64,000 nucleotides of DNA from Selenomonas sp. (GCA_022482925.1 JAKVOG010000008.1:1-64000); one strand, 5' to 3'. Shown: positions 41,989 to 52,784, numbered from the stretch's first letter. Program-made: numbers and translations. Notes: a model not told the origin generated them from the sequence alone.

Positions 41989-43158
41989 ATGAAACGCAAA
42001 CAACGTATCGGATCGATCGTGGCCCTGGCAGGGATCATGCTGACTGGGCCGGCCCTATATGGATCAGTCAGCATCAGTCAGCCGGTAGGGCTTGCAGGCG
42101 GGATATCCTGCGAAGCAGCTGCCCAGAAGACGGTCGTGCAAGGCAGCAAGGTCCTGAAAGTACAGGCAATCGTGGATCAGAAGGCTACGGCTGCTGCTAA
42201 GAATGCAGAGGGGCAATGGGTCTGTCCGACCATCAGGCAGGCTTTGGAAAAGGTCAAGAATATGAACCTCGAGTCAGCAACAGTCATCATTGAACCGGGG
42301 ATCTATCGGGAGAAACTGAAGATCAGGCAGCCGAACCTGACCCTGGCCGGTACGACTTCGCCTGAGTATACGATGATCGTATTCGATGATGCCGAGGGGA
42401 CTGCGGTGCGCCCGGAGGATGCGGGTTCGACCGGGAAATCCTTGTATGGCCTTTCCGGCTGCCCGTCGGTAACCATCAAAGAAGATGCGGTCAATTTCCA
42501 GGCAGTCAACCTGACCTTCTCCAATGATTTCGTACCGGAGAATCATCCGGAAATGAAGAATCGGCAGGCCCTGGCGATCAAGAACAGTTCAGATGGCAGC
42601 AGCTTCTGGAACTGCCGCTTCCTGGGGCGTCAGGATACGCTCTATGCGGATGCCGGCCGTCAGTATTATAAGAACTGCTATGTGGAAGGGGATGTCGACT
42701 TCATCTTTGGCGCCAGTACTGCCGCCTTTGAAGATTGTGAGATCCATTCTGTCGATCGTGATGGTGATGTCAAGGGCTTTGTCACAGCTCCAAGTACGCC
42801 GGCAGGAAAAGATGGTTTCCTGTTCAACCGCTGCCATCTGACCTGTGGCTTTACCGATGGCGAGGCTTATCTTGGGCGCCCCTGGCACCCGTCTTCGGCT
42901 CAGACTCCGGTCAGTTCAGCAGTCACCTTCCGTGATTGCCTGATCGAGGGATTCATTGCTGAGGATGGCTGGTCGCCGATGCCCAATAAAGGTGGCATCG
43001 CCGAACCAAAAGACAATCGGATGTATGAGTATCATAATACCGGTGATGGTGCTAAAATAAGTAAAGATCGTCCGCAGCTCAAAGATGCGGATGCAGCAAA
43101 ATATGAAGCGAAAGCGTTCTTTAGCGGCTGGCAGCCGGAAAGTGTGCTGGTACGGTGA
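41989..43158 (+). CDS. Pectinesterase (CE8)
   Basis: GIYREKL, GRQDTLYADAGRQYYKNCYVEGDVDFIFGASTAAFEDCEI, YLGRPWHP; signal peptide. Confidence 0.94.
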   Translation: MKRKQRIGSIVALAGIMLTGPALYGSVSISQPVGLAGGISCEAAAQKTVVQGSKVLKVQAIVDQKATAAAKNAEGQWVCPTIRQALEKVKNMNLESATVIIEPGIYREKLKIRQPNLTLAGTTSPEYTMIVFDDAEGTAVRPEDAGSTGKSLYGLSGCPSVTIKEDAVNFQAVNLTFSNDFVPENHPEMKNRQALAIKNSSDGSSFWNCRFLGRQDTLYADAGRQYYKNCYVEGDVDFIFGASTAAFEDCEIHSVDRDGDVKGFVTAPSTPAGKDGFLFNRCHLTCGFTDGEAYLGRPWHPSSAQTPVSSAVTFRDCLIEGFIAEDGWSPMPNKGGIAEPKDNRMYEYHNTGDGAKISKDRPQLKDADAAKYEAKAFFSGWQPESVLVR

Positions 43159-43198
43159 TCGACGAATCGTAGGCAATCATGGAAAGAAGGAATCATTT

Positions 43199-44869
43199 AT
43201 GAAGGGTAAGAAGTGGAAAGCTGCATTATTGGCAGTCAGCTGCATGGCAATGACCATGACCAGCTGCAATGGTCTGGCAGCGCCAGCTGTGCCGGTCGGG
43301 GTCAAGGTACCGGCGCTCGCGTATGACAGCGACAGCGTGTTTCTGCTTTGGCAGCGGCCGGCTAAAGATGATGATGCAGCCTATTACAATATCTACGCCA
43401 ATGGCAAGCTGGTCGGCAGCACGAAAGAAGCGCAGGATACTTATGCGGGCCGGGAAATGAAACAGTTCCAGGCGGAGAACAGTGCCCTTTGTGGTGATCT
43501 GCTGCGTATCCATAGCTATGAAGTGAGTGGCTTGCAGCCGGGGACCAGCTATGCCTTCACGGTCCGGGCTGTCGGCAAGGATGGTACGGAATCTGGTGAC
43601 AGTACCGCCGTGACGCAGCAGACGAATGCAGCACCTGCGGTCATAAAGGCTGTTGACTATGGTGCTGTAGGCGATGGGCGTACAGTCAATACAGCAGCGC
43701 TGCAGAAGGCGATTGATGCGGTACCGGCTGGTGGCGTGCTGGAAATCCCCAAGGGAACCTTCATGAGTGGTGCAATCAATCTCAAGAGCAATATGACACT
43801 GCAGCTCGATGAGGGGGCTGTCCTGATGGAATCTTCCAATCCATCGGATCTGCCGTTTGGCAGCAACGGTCGTTATGTTGGTATGCTGAACGCAAATGGG
43901 ATGGAGAATGTCCGTATCGTTGGTAAAGGTACGATTGATGGTAACGGCTGGAAGATGGATGCCAATCATACCAAGTATCTGAAGGCTAAGAATAAGGAAA
44001 ACAAGGGCCTGCGGGATGATAATCATGTCCTGAATATCGGTATTGCTGCCAGGACGCAGACACAGGCGCAGCTTGATGCCGGATTGGATCTGAAGAAGGC
44101 GTATAACGCGCGTTCGACGACGATGATACTGAAACATATCAATAATCTCTATATCGAGGGAATCACGATGTGCAACCCCGCCATGCATATGTTGTCAGTC
44201 GATGCCAGCAACAACGTTACGCTCAATAATGTCAATGTCCGTACCTATGATGCCAATAATGGTGATGGTATCGATTATTCCGGTCAGGGCCTGGTGGTGG
44301 TCAATTCGGTATTCGATACTGGGGATGATGCCATCAACTTCAGTGCCGGTATGGGCGCGAAAGCAGCTGAAGAACCACCAGTCAGTGACATCTGGCTCTT
44401 CAATAACTATATTGCACATGGTCATGGTGGCATTGTCCTGGGCAGCCATACTGGATCCTGGATCCAGAATCTCACAGGAGAAGATAATATCTTCAACAAG
44501 ACCGACATCAGCCTGCGCTGTAAGACTGGGCAGGGTGTTGGCGGCGGCGGACGTAATGTTATTTTCCGTCATAACGTGGCCAAAGATATGAAACGTCAGG
44601 GAATTATCTTCACGACGGCCTATACGGACGTCAATGCGGTAGGTTCATTCGAAGCGGCGCAGCCAGGGCAATTCCATGATATTCTGGTGGAAGATTGCAA
44701 TATCGATGGTACAGGCAAGGCGGCAATTGAAATTGAAGGCCTGCCGGAGATGCCACATAAGGCAATCACATTCCGAAATGTGCATTTTACCCGTACACAT
44801 GAGAATCAGATCAAGAATTTTGAAGATGGCGTATTCGATCATGTGACCTATGATTATGCGGGCAAATAA
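43199..44869 (+). CDS. Polygalacturonase-like glycoside hydrolase (GH28) with N-terminal Fn3-like domain, probable lipoprotein
   Basis: Signal with MTSC; Fn3 (VPALAYDSDSVFLLWQRP); pectate-lyase-fold AVDYGAVGDGRTVNTAALQKAIDAVPAGGVLEIPKGTF, STGDDAINF-like DTGDDAINFSAG, GHGGIVLGSHTGSWIQN. Confidence 0.92.
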   Translation: MKGKKWKAALLAVSCMAMTMTSCNGLAAPAVPVGVKVPALAYDSDSVFLLWQRPAKDDDAAYYNIYANGKLVGSTKEAQDTYAGREMKQFQAENSALCGDLLRIHSYEVSGLQPGTSYAFTVRAVGKDGTESGDSTAVTQQTNAAPAVIKAVDYGAVGDGRTVNTAALQKAIDAVPAGGVLEIPKGTFMSGAINLKSNMTLQLDEGAVLMESSNPSDLPFGSNGRYVGMLNANGMENVRIVGKGTIDGNGWKMDANHTKYLKAKNKENKGLRDDNHVLNIGIAARTQTQAQLDAGLDLKKAYNARSTTMILKHINNLYIEGITMCNPAMHMLSVDASNNVTLNNVNVRTYDANNGDGIDYSGQGLVVVNSVFDTGDDAINFSAGMGAKAAEEPPVSDIWLFNNYIAHGHGGIVLGSHTGSWIQNLTGEDNIFNKTDISLRCKTGQGVGGGGRNVIFRHNVAKDMKRQGIIFTTAYTDVNAVGSFEAAQPGQFHDILVEDCNIDGTGKAAIEIEGLPEMPHKAITFRNVHFTRTHENQIKNFEDGVFDHVTYDYAGK

Positions 44870-45148
44870 CTAAATTGCTATTCGACTCCTTTTGAATAGA
44901 GAGACACCTGTGAGAGAAGCATCAAGCTTATCCCCACAGGTGTTTTGTTTAGCCAGAAAGAAACAGAAAATAGGTCGAATGATAAAAAAATGCTTAAAAG
45001 TGTAAAAAAATCCCTGCAAAAGCAGGGATTTTTGTTTCTATGGAGAATCGTAAAAAGATAACCTATAAATTCAGATTAAAGCGAATCATCGCTTATATAG
45101 ATGGAAAATGTATAGGAAATAAATGATGAATTGAAGGGAGGGAGAAGG

Positions 45149-45793
45149 ATGATTTGCAGAAAATGCGGTTGTATATTGGATAAGGGGACCAAAGTATGCC
45201 CGTTCTGCGAGGAACCGGCTGAACCAGGGAGCGAGGATCTGATGACGCGTGTCGTTGGTGATGATGGTTCCGGGGCAATCCGTTCGGGGATGCCGCCATT
45301 GGTCAAACTGAATGCTCTGTCCGCTGTTCCGGTTGAACAGACGCAGCTGCTCGATGAGCTGCATCGTCTTTATGCTTATTTTGAACAAATTAAAGGAAAA
45401 TATGGTGTTTTAGGGGACCTTTGGCTCATGCAAACGCAGTATCAGGAACCCTCGCTCGAGCATTGGATCTGGGGGGGAGGCCTCCTGACTTTGCTGCTCT
45501 ATCTGCTGCTCAGTGGTATGGATGCAGGGCTGGTATGGACGTTTTTCTTTGTGTTGTGGCTGGTGATCACGACAGCGGGCTATGTTCGCTCCGGTAAGCG
45601 TTATGAACGCCGCAAAGTTAAGCTGGACGCTGATATCCGCGATGTCGAAAACGAAGTGCGCGCCTGGTATAATCAGGCGGACTGCTGCTTCCTGCCGCTG
45701 GATTATTCGGACCCACGGGTGATTCGTGAACTGATCGAGGGTATTCGGTCCGGCGTGATAAAATCGTTTCGGGATTATCGTCCGGTAGGCTGA
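45149..45793 (+). CDS. Zinc-ribbon domain membrane protein
   Basis: MICRKCGCILDKGTKVCPFCEEPAE; hydrophobic segments. Confidence 0.7.
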   Translation: MICRKCGCILDKGTKVCPFCEEPAEPGSEDLMTRVVGDDGSGAIRSGMPPLVKLNALSAVPVEQTQLLDELHRLYAYFEQIKGKYGVLGDLWLMQTQYQEPSLEHWIWGGGLLTLLLYLLLSGMDAGLVWTFFFVLWLVITTAGYVRSGKRYERRKVKLDADIRDVENEVRAWYNQADCCFLPLDYSDPRVIRELIEGIRSGVIKSFRDYRPVG

Positions 45794-45946
45794 ACCGTAT
45801 AAAATGAAAGACAAGGGATTGTTGATCGTTGAGTCAATGGTCCCTTGTTTTTTCGTATTTATCTGAAGATGTTGATTTTACGGGACGGTCATTCAATGCT
45901 ATAATTGGAAAAGGTTTGTAACGTGTAAGTTGGAAGGAGTGCAGTT

Positions 45947-46756
45947 ATGTCGATGATGAGTCTTGTATTGCTCGGCGTTTGTCCGGCAATATTGTTGGCA
46001 ATCAGTTTGTGGATGATGTTCCAACATCGGTACCATGTAGCGATGCTGCTGATCGGTATGGCCGTTGTGACTGCGGCTGTGGGCGGACTCAATGGGTATC
46101 GCGAGATGGATGCACAGGCCAAGCAGGCAACGGAGTCGTCGTTTGATACGACTCAGCGGGAGGCCCTGGCACATCGTTACCAGCAGGCAGTTGAGATCCT
46201 GCAGACACAGGAATTTTCGCATCCGGATGGACAGAAACTCGCTGATGCGGTTAAATTTCTGACTGTGTTTGAAGATGAAACAATAGTAGAGAAGATGCAG
46301 TCCGATTGCCCGGATGCGCCAGTCCTGTTGCAGTATGCAAAAGCTATGCGTCAGGTCGCATCATACAATGGACATATCACGAACCAGGATGTAAATAAGG
46401 ATCAACAGCTGCTAAGTTTGGTACAGGATCTGCCGGAACAGTATCAGGGCAAACTGGCGGATAAGATTGTGGCCTTTCGTCGGTTGATCATTGCGATGAA
46501 TGCCGAGGCGGAAAAGCAGGCCAAGCTCGATGCTGACAATGAAGCCAAGCATGAACAGAATCTGTCACAGGGGAAATATGGCAATCTGTGTCCGGGCGAC
46601 TCAGAGGACAAGGTTACGGCAGCCATGGGGCAGCCGGATCATGTGAATGCCAGCCAAACCAGTGAGGGCGACCTGAAGCAGTATGTGTTCCGTCATAACA
46701 GCAAGTCAATCTATGTCTATACCAAGAATGGAATCGTGACAGAAGTCCGTCAGTGA
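45947..46756 (+). CDS. Hypothetical membrane protein with C-terminal SmpA/OmlA-like segment
   Basis: N-terminal TM helices; GDSEDKVTAAMGQPDHVNASQTSEGDLKQYVFRHNSKSIYVYTKNGIVTEVRQ. Confidence 0.6.
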   Translation: MSMMSLVLLGVCPAILLAISLWMMFQHRYHVAMLLIGMAVVTAAVGGLNGYREMDAQAKQATESSFDTTQREALAHRYQQAVEILQTQEFSHPDGQKLADAVKFLTVFEDETIVEKMQSDCPDAPVLLQYAKAMRQVASYNGHITNQDVNKDQQLLSLVQDLPEQYQGKLADKIVAFRRLIIAMNAEAEKQAKLDADNEAKHEQNLSQGKYGNLCPGDSEDKVTAAMGQPDHVNASQTSEGDLKQYVFRHNSKSIYVYTKNGIVTEVRQ

Positions 46757-46774
46757 TTCTCATCAATCAAAATG

Positions 46775-46809
46775 GCGTCAGCCGGAAAGCATTGCTTTCC
46801 GGCTGACGC
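46775..46809. terminator. Bidirectional terminator
   Basis: GCGTCAGCCGGAAAGC-ATT-GCTTTCCGGCTGACGC, 16-bp perfect arms. Confidence 0.8.
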
Positions 46810-46834
46810 TGTTTTGATTTTGGGGTGAAAATTG

Positions 46835-48379
46835 TCAGCCAACCATCCAGCTGACGAAATAGATAACCAATGGGATCGTGATGCAGGCAATGCCCACGAA
46901 ATCGATGACAACACCGGTATGGATCATCTTCGTGATCGGAATATAGCCGGAAGCATAGACGATGGCATTCGGCGGTGTTGATACTGGCAGCATGAAGCCG
47001 AGCGATGCCGAAAGGGCGATGCCGACGGCGACCGGGATCGGGCTGATGCCGGCGGAAACCGCTGCTGTGATAGCCAAAGGTCCAATCATATTGGTTGCAG
47101 CCGTATGACTTGTGAGCTCTGAGAGCAGTAATGCCATGACGGAGAAGATTGCGACCATGCCGACCTGACTGGGGGCACCCCCCATGGAACTGACGATGAG
47201 ATCGCCAACCCACTGCGAGAGACCAGTCTTATACATCATGCCACCCATGGCAAGACCGCCACCAAACAGGATCAGGGTGCCCCATTCGATACCTTCCATG
47301 GCTTCAGACCATTTCAGGGTGAACTGCCGCTTTGCGAAGTCAACCGGCAGGATGAACAGGATCAGGGCACCGGCCATTGCGGCGATGGCCTCCGGGAACA
47401 GCAGGTTGTACATCTTGAGGACCGGGCTGGCTTCACCAAGGCCCATAGACAGGAAACCCGGTGTGATCCAGAGTACTACTGCAATCAGGAAGCAGACCAG
47501 CGTGTTTTTTTGAGCCCGCGTCCAGCCACCGAGTTCTTTCAGCTTATTCTGGATGAACTGCTCAGCGCCGTCGATGCTTTCGACGTCAGCCGGGAACATA
47601 TGGGACAGGACGGCGTATGCAATGATGAAATAAAATACCATGGCGATAAAGCCCCAGGTCATCCATTCGAAGAAGGAGACATGGATATCGCACATCTGAT
47701 CCAGGAAACCGAGCATAATCAGGTTTGGCGGCGTGCCGATAGGCGTCAGGACACCGCCAATTGAGCAGGCGTAAGCCGTCATGAGCATGAGCCCGGTTGC
47801 ATATTTGTATTCATGCAGATCGATCTCACGGCCATTGGCTGCGAACATTTCCTTGATGGAAGTCAGCAGGCCAAGACAGATCGGGAACATCATGGCAGCA
47901 GTAGCCGTGTTGCTGACCCAGCCTGAACATAGCGAGGCGGCCAAACCGACTGCCAGAAAGATACGCTTCGGGTTCGAACCAACCCAGGAACGCGAGAGCA
48001 GCCAGTAGGCAAAGCGCTTATCGAGGCCGTGGGTCATCATGGCCTTGGCCAGGATGAAGCCACCCATGAACAGGAAGATCATCGGGTTGGCAAACGCGGC
48101 GAAAGCTGTGCCGACTGGGACGACGCCGGTGATAACGGCCAGGGTCGGGCCAATCAGCGAAGTTACCGGTATTGGTACCGGCTCTGTGATCCACCACAAA
48201 GCAACGAGAACCATGATGGCCAGCAGCTTATGTGCGGCAAGGGTGAGCCCTGCAATTGGGGTCATGAATACGAGGATGGCCAGCAATGGGCCACCAAAAA
48301 GTCCGATTGTACGGCGCTTGCGGTCAAAGGCCTGTTCGGCACGTTTGACAGCCGTCGCTTCCTTACTCATCTTGTCCAA
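46835..48379 (-). CDS. DASS/SLC13 family anion:Na+ symporter
   Basis: ALWWITEPVPIPVTSLIGPTLAVITGVVP, SIGGVLTPIGTPPNLIMLGFL, ASLGFMLPVSTPPNAIVYASGYI. Confidence 0.9.
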   Translation of the reverse strand: MDKMSKEATAVKRAEQAFDRKRRTIGLFGGPLLAILVFMTPIAGLTLAAHKLLAIMVLVALWWITEPVPIPVTSLIGPTLAVITGVVPVGTAFAAFANPMIFLFMGGFILAKAMMTHGLDKRFAYWLLSRSWVGSNPKRIFLAVGLAASLCSGWVSNTATAAMMFPICLGLLTSIKEMFAANGREIDLHEYKYATGLMLMTAYACSIGGVLTPIGTPPNLIMLGFLDQMCDIHVSFFEWMTWGFIAMVFYFIIAYAVLSHMFPADVESIDGAEQFIQNKLKELGGWTRAQKNTLVCFLIAVVLWITPGFLSMGLGEASPVLKMYNLLFPEAIAAMAGALILFILPVDFAKRQFTLKWSEAMEGIEWGTLILFGGGLAMGGMMYKTGLSQWVGDLIVSSMGGAPSQVGMVAIFSVMALLLSELTSHTAATNMIGPLAITAAVSAGISPIPVAVGIALSASLGFMLPVSTPPNAIVYASGYIPITKMIHTGVVIDFVGIACITIPLVIYFVSWMVG

Positions 48380-48550
48380 AATAATACGCCTCCTTTATGT
48401 CAGGCCCATAGTATAATTTATTGTATAAATTGTTTTAGTGACCTGCTATATTCTTATCATAATTAATATTCAGTATTTTTTCAATAGAAAAATCGCATTC
48501 AAACGATTCTATTTAGGAATAGTTTGAACGCGATTGATGAGATTGTTCAA

Positions 48551-48745
48551 TTAATCAGCTTGCGAGTCCGAATAGTCAACAGTTCCGCCGACCATATAAA
48601 TGACCGGGCCACCCTCTGCTTCGCGGGCTGCGATATGAGCCTGGATGATTTCCTCACCGGCAGCATCTTCTCCGCCTGAACTGCAGGCAAAGCTGACCGA
48701 GCTGACCATCATGAGAGCCATTGTCAATAAAACGATCTTCTTCAT
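48551..48745 (-). CDS. Small secreted protein or lipoprotein
   Basis: 64 aa MKKIVLLTMALMMVSSVSFACSSGGEDAAGEE; signal peptide with Cys near predicted cleavage; RBS taggaggag. Confidence 0.55.
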   Translation of the reverse strand: MKKIVLLTMALMMVSSVSFACSSGGEDAAGEEIIQAHIAAREAEGGPVIYMVGGTVDYSDSQAD

Positions 48746-48935
48746 AATAAACTCCTCCTAAATTCCCGTAAATCCCTTACATTCACCTTACATGCATCGT
48801 TTGATGTATTTCTTAGTATAATGGCCGTTTCGAAACAAATTCTAAACAAATTAAAAAGGTTTTCGAAAACTTTTTGGCGAAATGATAAACAAATGGTGCT
48901 GGAAAGATGAGGGGGCTTTGGACGGAGGATTCGAG

Positions 48936-50273
48936 ATGAGGAAACGATGGACATTGCGGCAAAGGTTATTGTTGACGAACTACCTGATGGTGCTCATACC
49001 GGTTACGGTCCTGATTATAGTATGGGTGCTGCTTGTCAGTGTACAGGTGTCATCCAATCCGCTGCAGAGCGGTCTGGCTGTGCTTTGGCCGGAACGTGGG
49101 CCGGCTTTATCGGTACAGTACGCGGTCAGCGATTTGCGAGTTAAGGCGGAAAAGATTCATCGCATGCAGGATACGCGGCTGGAAAAGACGATCCGTGAAT
49201 GCCATGTGCTGGAGGCTCAGGGAATCGATGTGGCGGTGCTGCAGCATGGTGAAGTGTGCTATATTACCGCATCGGCAGATTGGGAGGAACTTCGCCGGAA
49301 GGCATTGGAACGTTGTGGGGAAAGTGATTCGATGCAGATTTGGGATGATGAAGGTTTTGCTTTTCGGTATTATTCCTCCAATCGTGATACTTTGATTTTA
49401 GCAATTGGTGCAACACCCTTTATGGTGAAAGGAAATGTTCCTGAAGGGTCGGTTCGGGACTGGACCGAGGCATTGGCGGCCTGTGGTCTGTTGGGCATCA
49501 TCCTGCTGATCCTGTTGCTGGGTGGCTACCTGTCAAGGCTGACGGCACAGCAGATTGAACGGTATGCAAAAAATCGCCGGGAACTGATTGCGGGTATATC
49601 CCATGATATCCGTACGCCGTTGACCACGCTAAAAGGTTATGCCGCTGGTATACGTGATGGTGTGGCGAATACGCCGGAGAAACAGCAGGAATATGTGCGG
49701 CTTATCTATGATACCGCGACGGAGATGGAGCATATGGTACAGGATTTGTTTCTGTATTCCCGGATGGAACTGGGGAAACTGCCAATGAAGCTTCAGGGGG
49801 TGCCACTTCATGAGTTCCTGATGGATGCAGTGGGGGAGCGGCTGCCGCGGCTCAGGGCGCAAGGCTTGCATGTGACGCTTGAGGGGGCGGGAACAGGTCT
49901 GGCCGTGATCGATGTAACGGAATTTCCACGAATCATGGATAATATTTTCGATAATGTCATAAAATATAAGGACCGGCCGGAAATGGATCTGGAGGTTATT
50001 TATCGGGAACAGGGGCGGAACCTTCAGATTGCGTTTGCCGATCATGGGAAAGGTGTAGCGCCTGAAGCATTACCACATCTTTTTGAGACGTTTTATCGTG
50101 TGGACAAATCCAGAAGCAAGGCCCCTGGCAGCGGGATTGGCCTGGCTGTGGTTTGTCAGCTGATGGAAGCCATGGAGGGGACGGCCAGAGCAGAGACGAC
50201 CGCAGGTGGTGGATTGACTATCCTGCTGGAATTTCCGCGGGTGCCGTGTAAGAAGGAGGGGCGACAGGAATGA
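48936..50273 (+). CDS. Sensor histidine kinase
   Basis: IAGISHDIRTPLTTLKGYAAGIRDG (HisKA), FADHGKGVAPEALPHLFETFYRVDKSRSKAPGSGIGLAV (HATPase). Confidence 0.93.
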   Translation: MRKRWTLRQRLLLTNYLMVLIPVTVLIIVWVLLVSVQVSSNPLQSGLAVLWPERGPALSVQYAVSDLRVKAEKIHRMQDTRLEKTIRECHVLEAQGIDVAVLQHGEVCYITASADWEELRRKALERCGESDSMQIWDDEGFAFRYYSSNRDTLILAIGATPFMVKGNVPEGSVRDWTEALAACGLLGIILLILLLGGYLSRLTAQQIERYAKNRRELIAGISHDIRTPLTTLKGYAAGIRDGVANTPEKQQEYVRLIYDTATEMEHMVQDLFLYSRMELGKLPMKLQGVPLHEFLMDAVGERLPRLRAQGLHVTLEGAGTGLAVIDVTEFPRIMDNIFDNVIKYKDRPEMDLEVIYREQGRNLQIAFADHGKGVAPEALPHLFETFYRVDKSRSKAPGSGIGLAVVCQLMEAMEGTARAETTAGGGLTILLEFPRVPCKKEGRQE

Positions 50274-50959
50274 AACGTATCCTGATCGTAGAAGATACGA
50301 AAGAAATTGCTGATTTGGAACGGGATTATCTGGAGATGGAAGGCTTTGAAGTGGAATGGGCAGCTGATGGCCGGACCGGACGGGATAAGGCCTTGCAGGA
50401 GACCTATTCGCTTATATTGCTGGATGTTATGTTGCCCTATATTGATGGCTTTGAGATCTGCCGCATGGTACGTAAGTCCAAAGAAACGCCTATTATCATG
50501 GTGACCGCGCGGCAGGCTGATATCGACAAGATCCGCGGGCTGGGTTTGGGCGCAAATGATTATGTGGTAAAGCCATTCAGTCCTGGCGAACTGGTGGCCC
50601 GGGTGAAAGGGAATATCGCCCGCTATGAACGGGTCATGAGCGTGCGGGAGGAACAGAAACCGGTGACGATTGAGTCGGATGGGCTGAAAATTGAGCTGGA
50701 TACACGCCGGGCTTCGGTCAATGGTGAGGAAATACCCCTGCCACCAAAAGAATTTGATCTGCTGGCCTATATGGCAGCACATCCGGGAAAGGTGCTGACC
50801 AAGACGCAGCTGTTTGAGCAGGTCTGGGGAGTTGATGCGATGAGCGATACTGCAACTGTTACCGTACATGTTAACCGGATTCGGGAAAAGTTAGCGTTAG
50901 TTAGCCCGGTCAGCTATATTGAGACGGTTTGGGGAACCGGCTATCGTTTCAAGGATTGA
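50270..50959 (+). CDS. OmpR-family response regulator
   Basis: ILIVEDTKEIADLERDYLEMEGFEV...LLDVMLPYIDGFEICR; winged-helix C-terminus. Confidence 0.95.
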   Translation: MKRILIVEDTKEIADLERDYLEMEGFEVEWAADGRTGRDKALQETYSLILLDVMLPYIDGFEICRMVRKSKETPIIMVTARQADIDKIRGLGLGANDYVVKPFSPGELVARVKGNIARYERVMSVREEQKPVTIESDGLKIELDTRRASVNGEEIPLPPKEFDLLAYMAAHPGKVLTKTQLFEQVWGVDAMSDTATVTVHVNRIREKLALVSPVSYIETVWGTGYRFKD

Positions 50960-51250
50960 GCCGGCCGCCGGATAAAATTGTATACGAAAAGGCCCTGGAG
51001 TGGGATAGACTCCAGGGCCTTCTTAGGGAAGGGATGATAAAAATTTGAGAAATGGGAAGCAAGAAGGGTGGGATAATCCTTCTTGTCTAGGGAATCAACA
51101 AGAGATCTCGTACATCTGGGGGATTGACCAAATGTATCTCTTATTGACAGTTTCATTATAGCGCTGCTTCATGAAAAGAGTATGTAACCTGAGTTACAAA
51201 AGTGCGAAAAACTATAAGATAAGCTTATTTTGCGCGGAACGGTTTAGTGA

Positions 51251-52741
51251 TCAGGCAAACGGGTTCTCACTGGGATAGAGCATGCCTTTCGGCTGGTTGA
51301 AGGAGATATCCGGAATGCCGAGATACTGGAAAATAGAATAGATGGCTTTGCCAAAGTGACCGAAAGCGACGGCACCATGATGCGGGAACTGCTTCTGGAT
51401 CAGTACATGACGATAGAAGCGGCCCATCTCCGGGATGGCAAAGATGCCGATGCCGCCGAAGGAGTTCGTTGCTGCCGGCAGGACCTCGCCCTGGGCGATA
51501 TAGGCCCGCAACTGACCGCCGGCCGTGCTCTGCAGACGGAAGAATGTGATGTCGCCATCGGCGATATCGCCTTCCAGCGTACCACGCGTGAAATCTGGTT
51601 TCTCGCCATTTTCGAGCAGGCGGTTCTGGATCAGCTGATATTTGACGCCGCCTTTGCGCAGCTTGCAGAGCGGGGTATTGCCACAATGGAAGCCCATGAA
51701 TGTATCTTCCAACTGATAGCTGGTTGTCGGTTTGATGGATTTATCGAAGAGATCCTTCGGGACAGAATTGTTGATATCCAGCAGGGTGACAGCATCCTGG
51801 CTGACACAGAGACCGATATACTCGCTGAGCGCACCGTAGATATCGACTTCGCAGGATACCGGAATGCCGCGGGCAACCATGCGGCTGTTCACATAGCAGG
51901 GCTCGAAGCCGAATTCCTTCGGGAAGGCCGGCCAGCATTTATCAGCAAAAGCGACATACTGACGGGCACCTTGGTGTTCCTTCATCCAGTCCAGCAGCGT
52001 CAGTTCGAACTGAGCCATGCGGGGCAGCAGATCCGGATAGGGATTGCCTTTCTGCCCCAGTTCTTTAGCCATGTCAGCAGCTGTTTCTGCGATACGCGGA
52101 TCATCTTTATGGGCACGGTAGGCAACGAGCAGATCCAGTTCCGAGTTTTCCTCGATTTCCACACCAAGATCATAGAGAGGCTGGATCGGAGCATTGCAGG
52201 CGAAAAAGTCCTGCGGGCGTGGTCCGAACGTGATGATCTTGAGGCTGCTGAGTCCGAGCAGTGTGCGGGCAACCGGTTGGAAGTCGGCAATCATGTCGGC
52301 AAGATCTTCGGCGGTGCCGACCGGATATTCCGGGATGAAGGCTTTCAGGTGGCGCAGACCGAGATTATAGGAGCAGTTCAGCATACCGCAGAACGCATCC
52401 CCGCGTCCGTTGATCAGGTTTTTACCGGTTTCCTCAGCAGCTGCTGCATACATGACCGGGCCGTCGAATTCTTTGGCAATCAATGTCTCCGGCGTTTCCG
52501 GGCCGAAGTTGCCCAGGAAGACGACCAGTGCATTGCAGCCGGCAGATTTTGCTTCGTTCACCGCTTCCAGCATATCGGTTTCGTTCTCTACGGTTTTCTG
52601 TACTTCATAGAGGGAACCGTATTTTTTGGTATACGCATTGACGATGGCTTTGCGGCGGTTTTCTGATAAGGAAATGATGAAGCAGTCACGGCTGACTGAA
52701 ATGATACCGCATTTTACGGAAGGGATGTTGCTCATGGTCAT
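51251..52741 (-). CDS. L-fucose/L-arabinose isomerase family protein (COG2407-like)
   Basis: VVFLGNFGPETPETLIAKEFDGPVMYAAAAEETG...; ALSEYIGLCVSQDAVTLLDINN; FHCGNTPLCKL. Confidence 0.85.
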   Translation of the reverse strand: MTMSNIPSVKCGIISVSRDCFIISLSENRRKAIVNAYTKKYGSLYEVQKTVENETDMLEAVNEAKSAGCNALVVFLGNFGPETPETLIAKEFDGPVMYAAAAEETGKNLINGRGDAFCGMLNCSYNLGLRHLKAFIPEYPVGTAEDLADMIADFQPVARTLLGLSSLKIITFGPRPQDFFACNAPIQPLYDLGVEIEENSELDLLVAYRAHKDDPRIAETAADMAKELGQKGNPYPDLLPRMAQFELTLLDWMKEHQGARQYVAFADKCWPAFPKEFGFEPCYVNSRMVARGIPVSCEVDIYGALSEYIGLCVSQDAVTLLDINNSVPKDLFDKSIKPTTSYQLEDTFMGFHCGNTPLCKLRKGGVKYQLIQNRLLENGEKPDFTRGTLEGDIADGDITFFRLQSTAGGQLRAYIAQGEVLPAATNSFGGIGIFAIPEMGRFYRHVLIQKQFPHHGAVAFGHFGKAIYSIFQYLGIPDISFNQPKGMLYPSENPFA

Positions 52742-52784
52742 GATAAAACGCTCCTTTTTTATAAAGCTGATAGTTTATTGTTTT

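Noticed and set aside
51356-52666. 436-aa plus-strand ORF
   Set aside because: Antisense to the isomerase gene.
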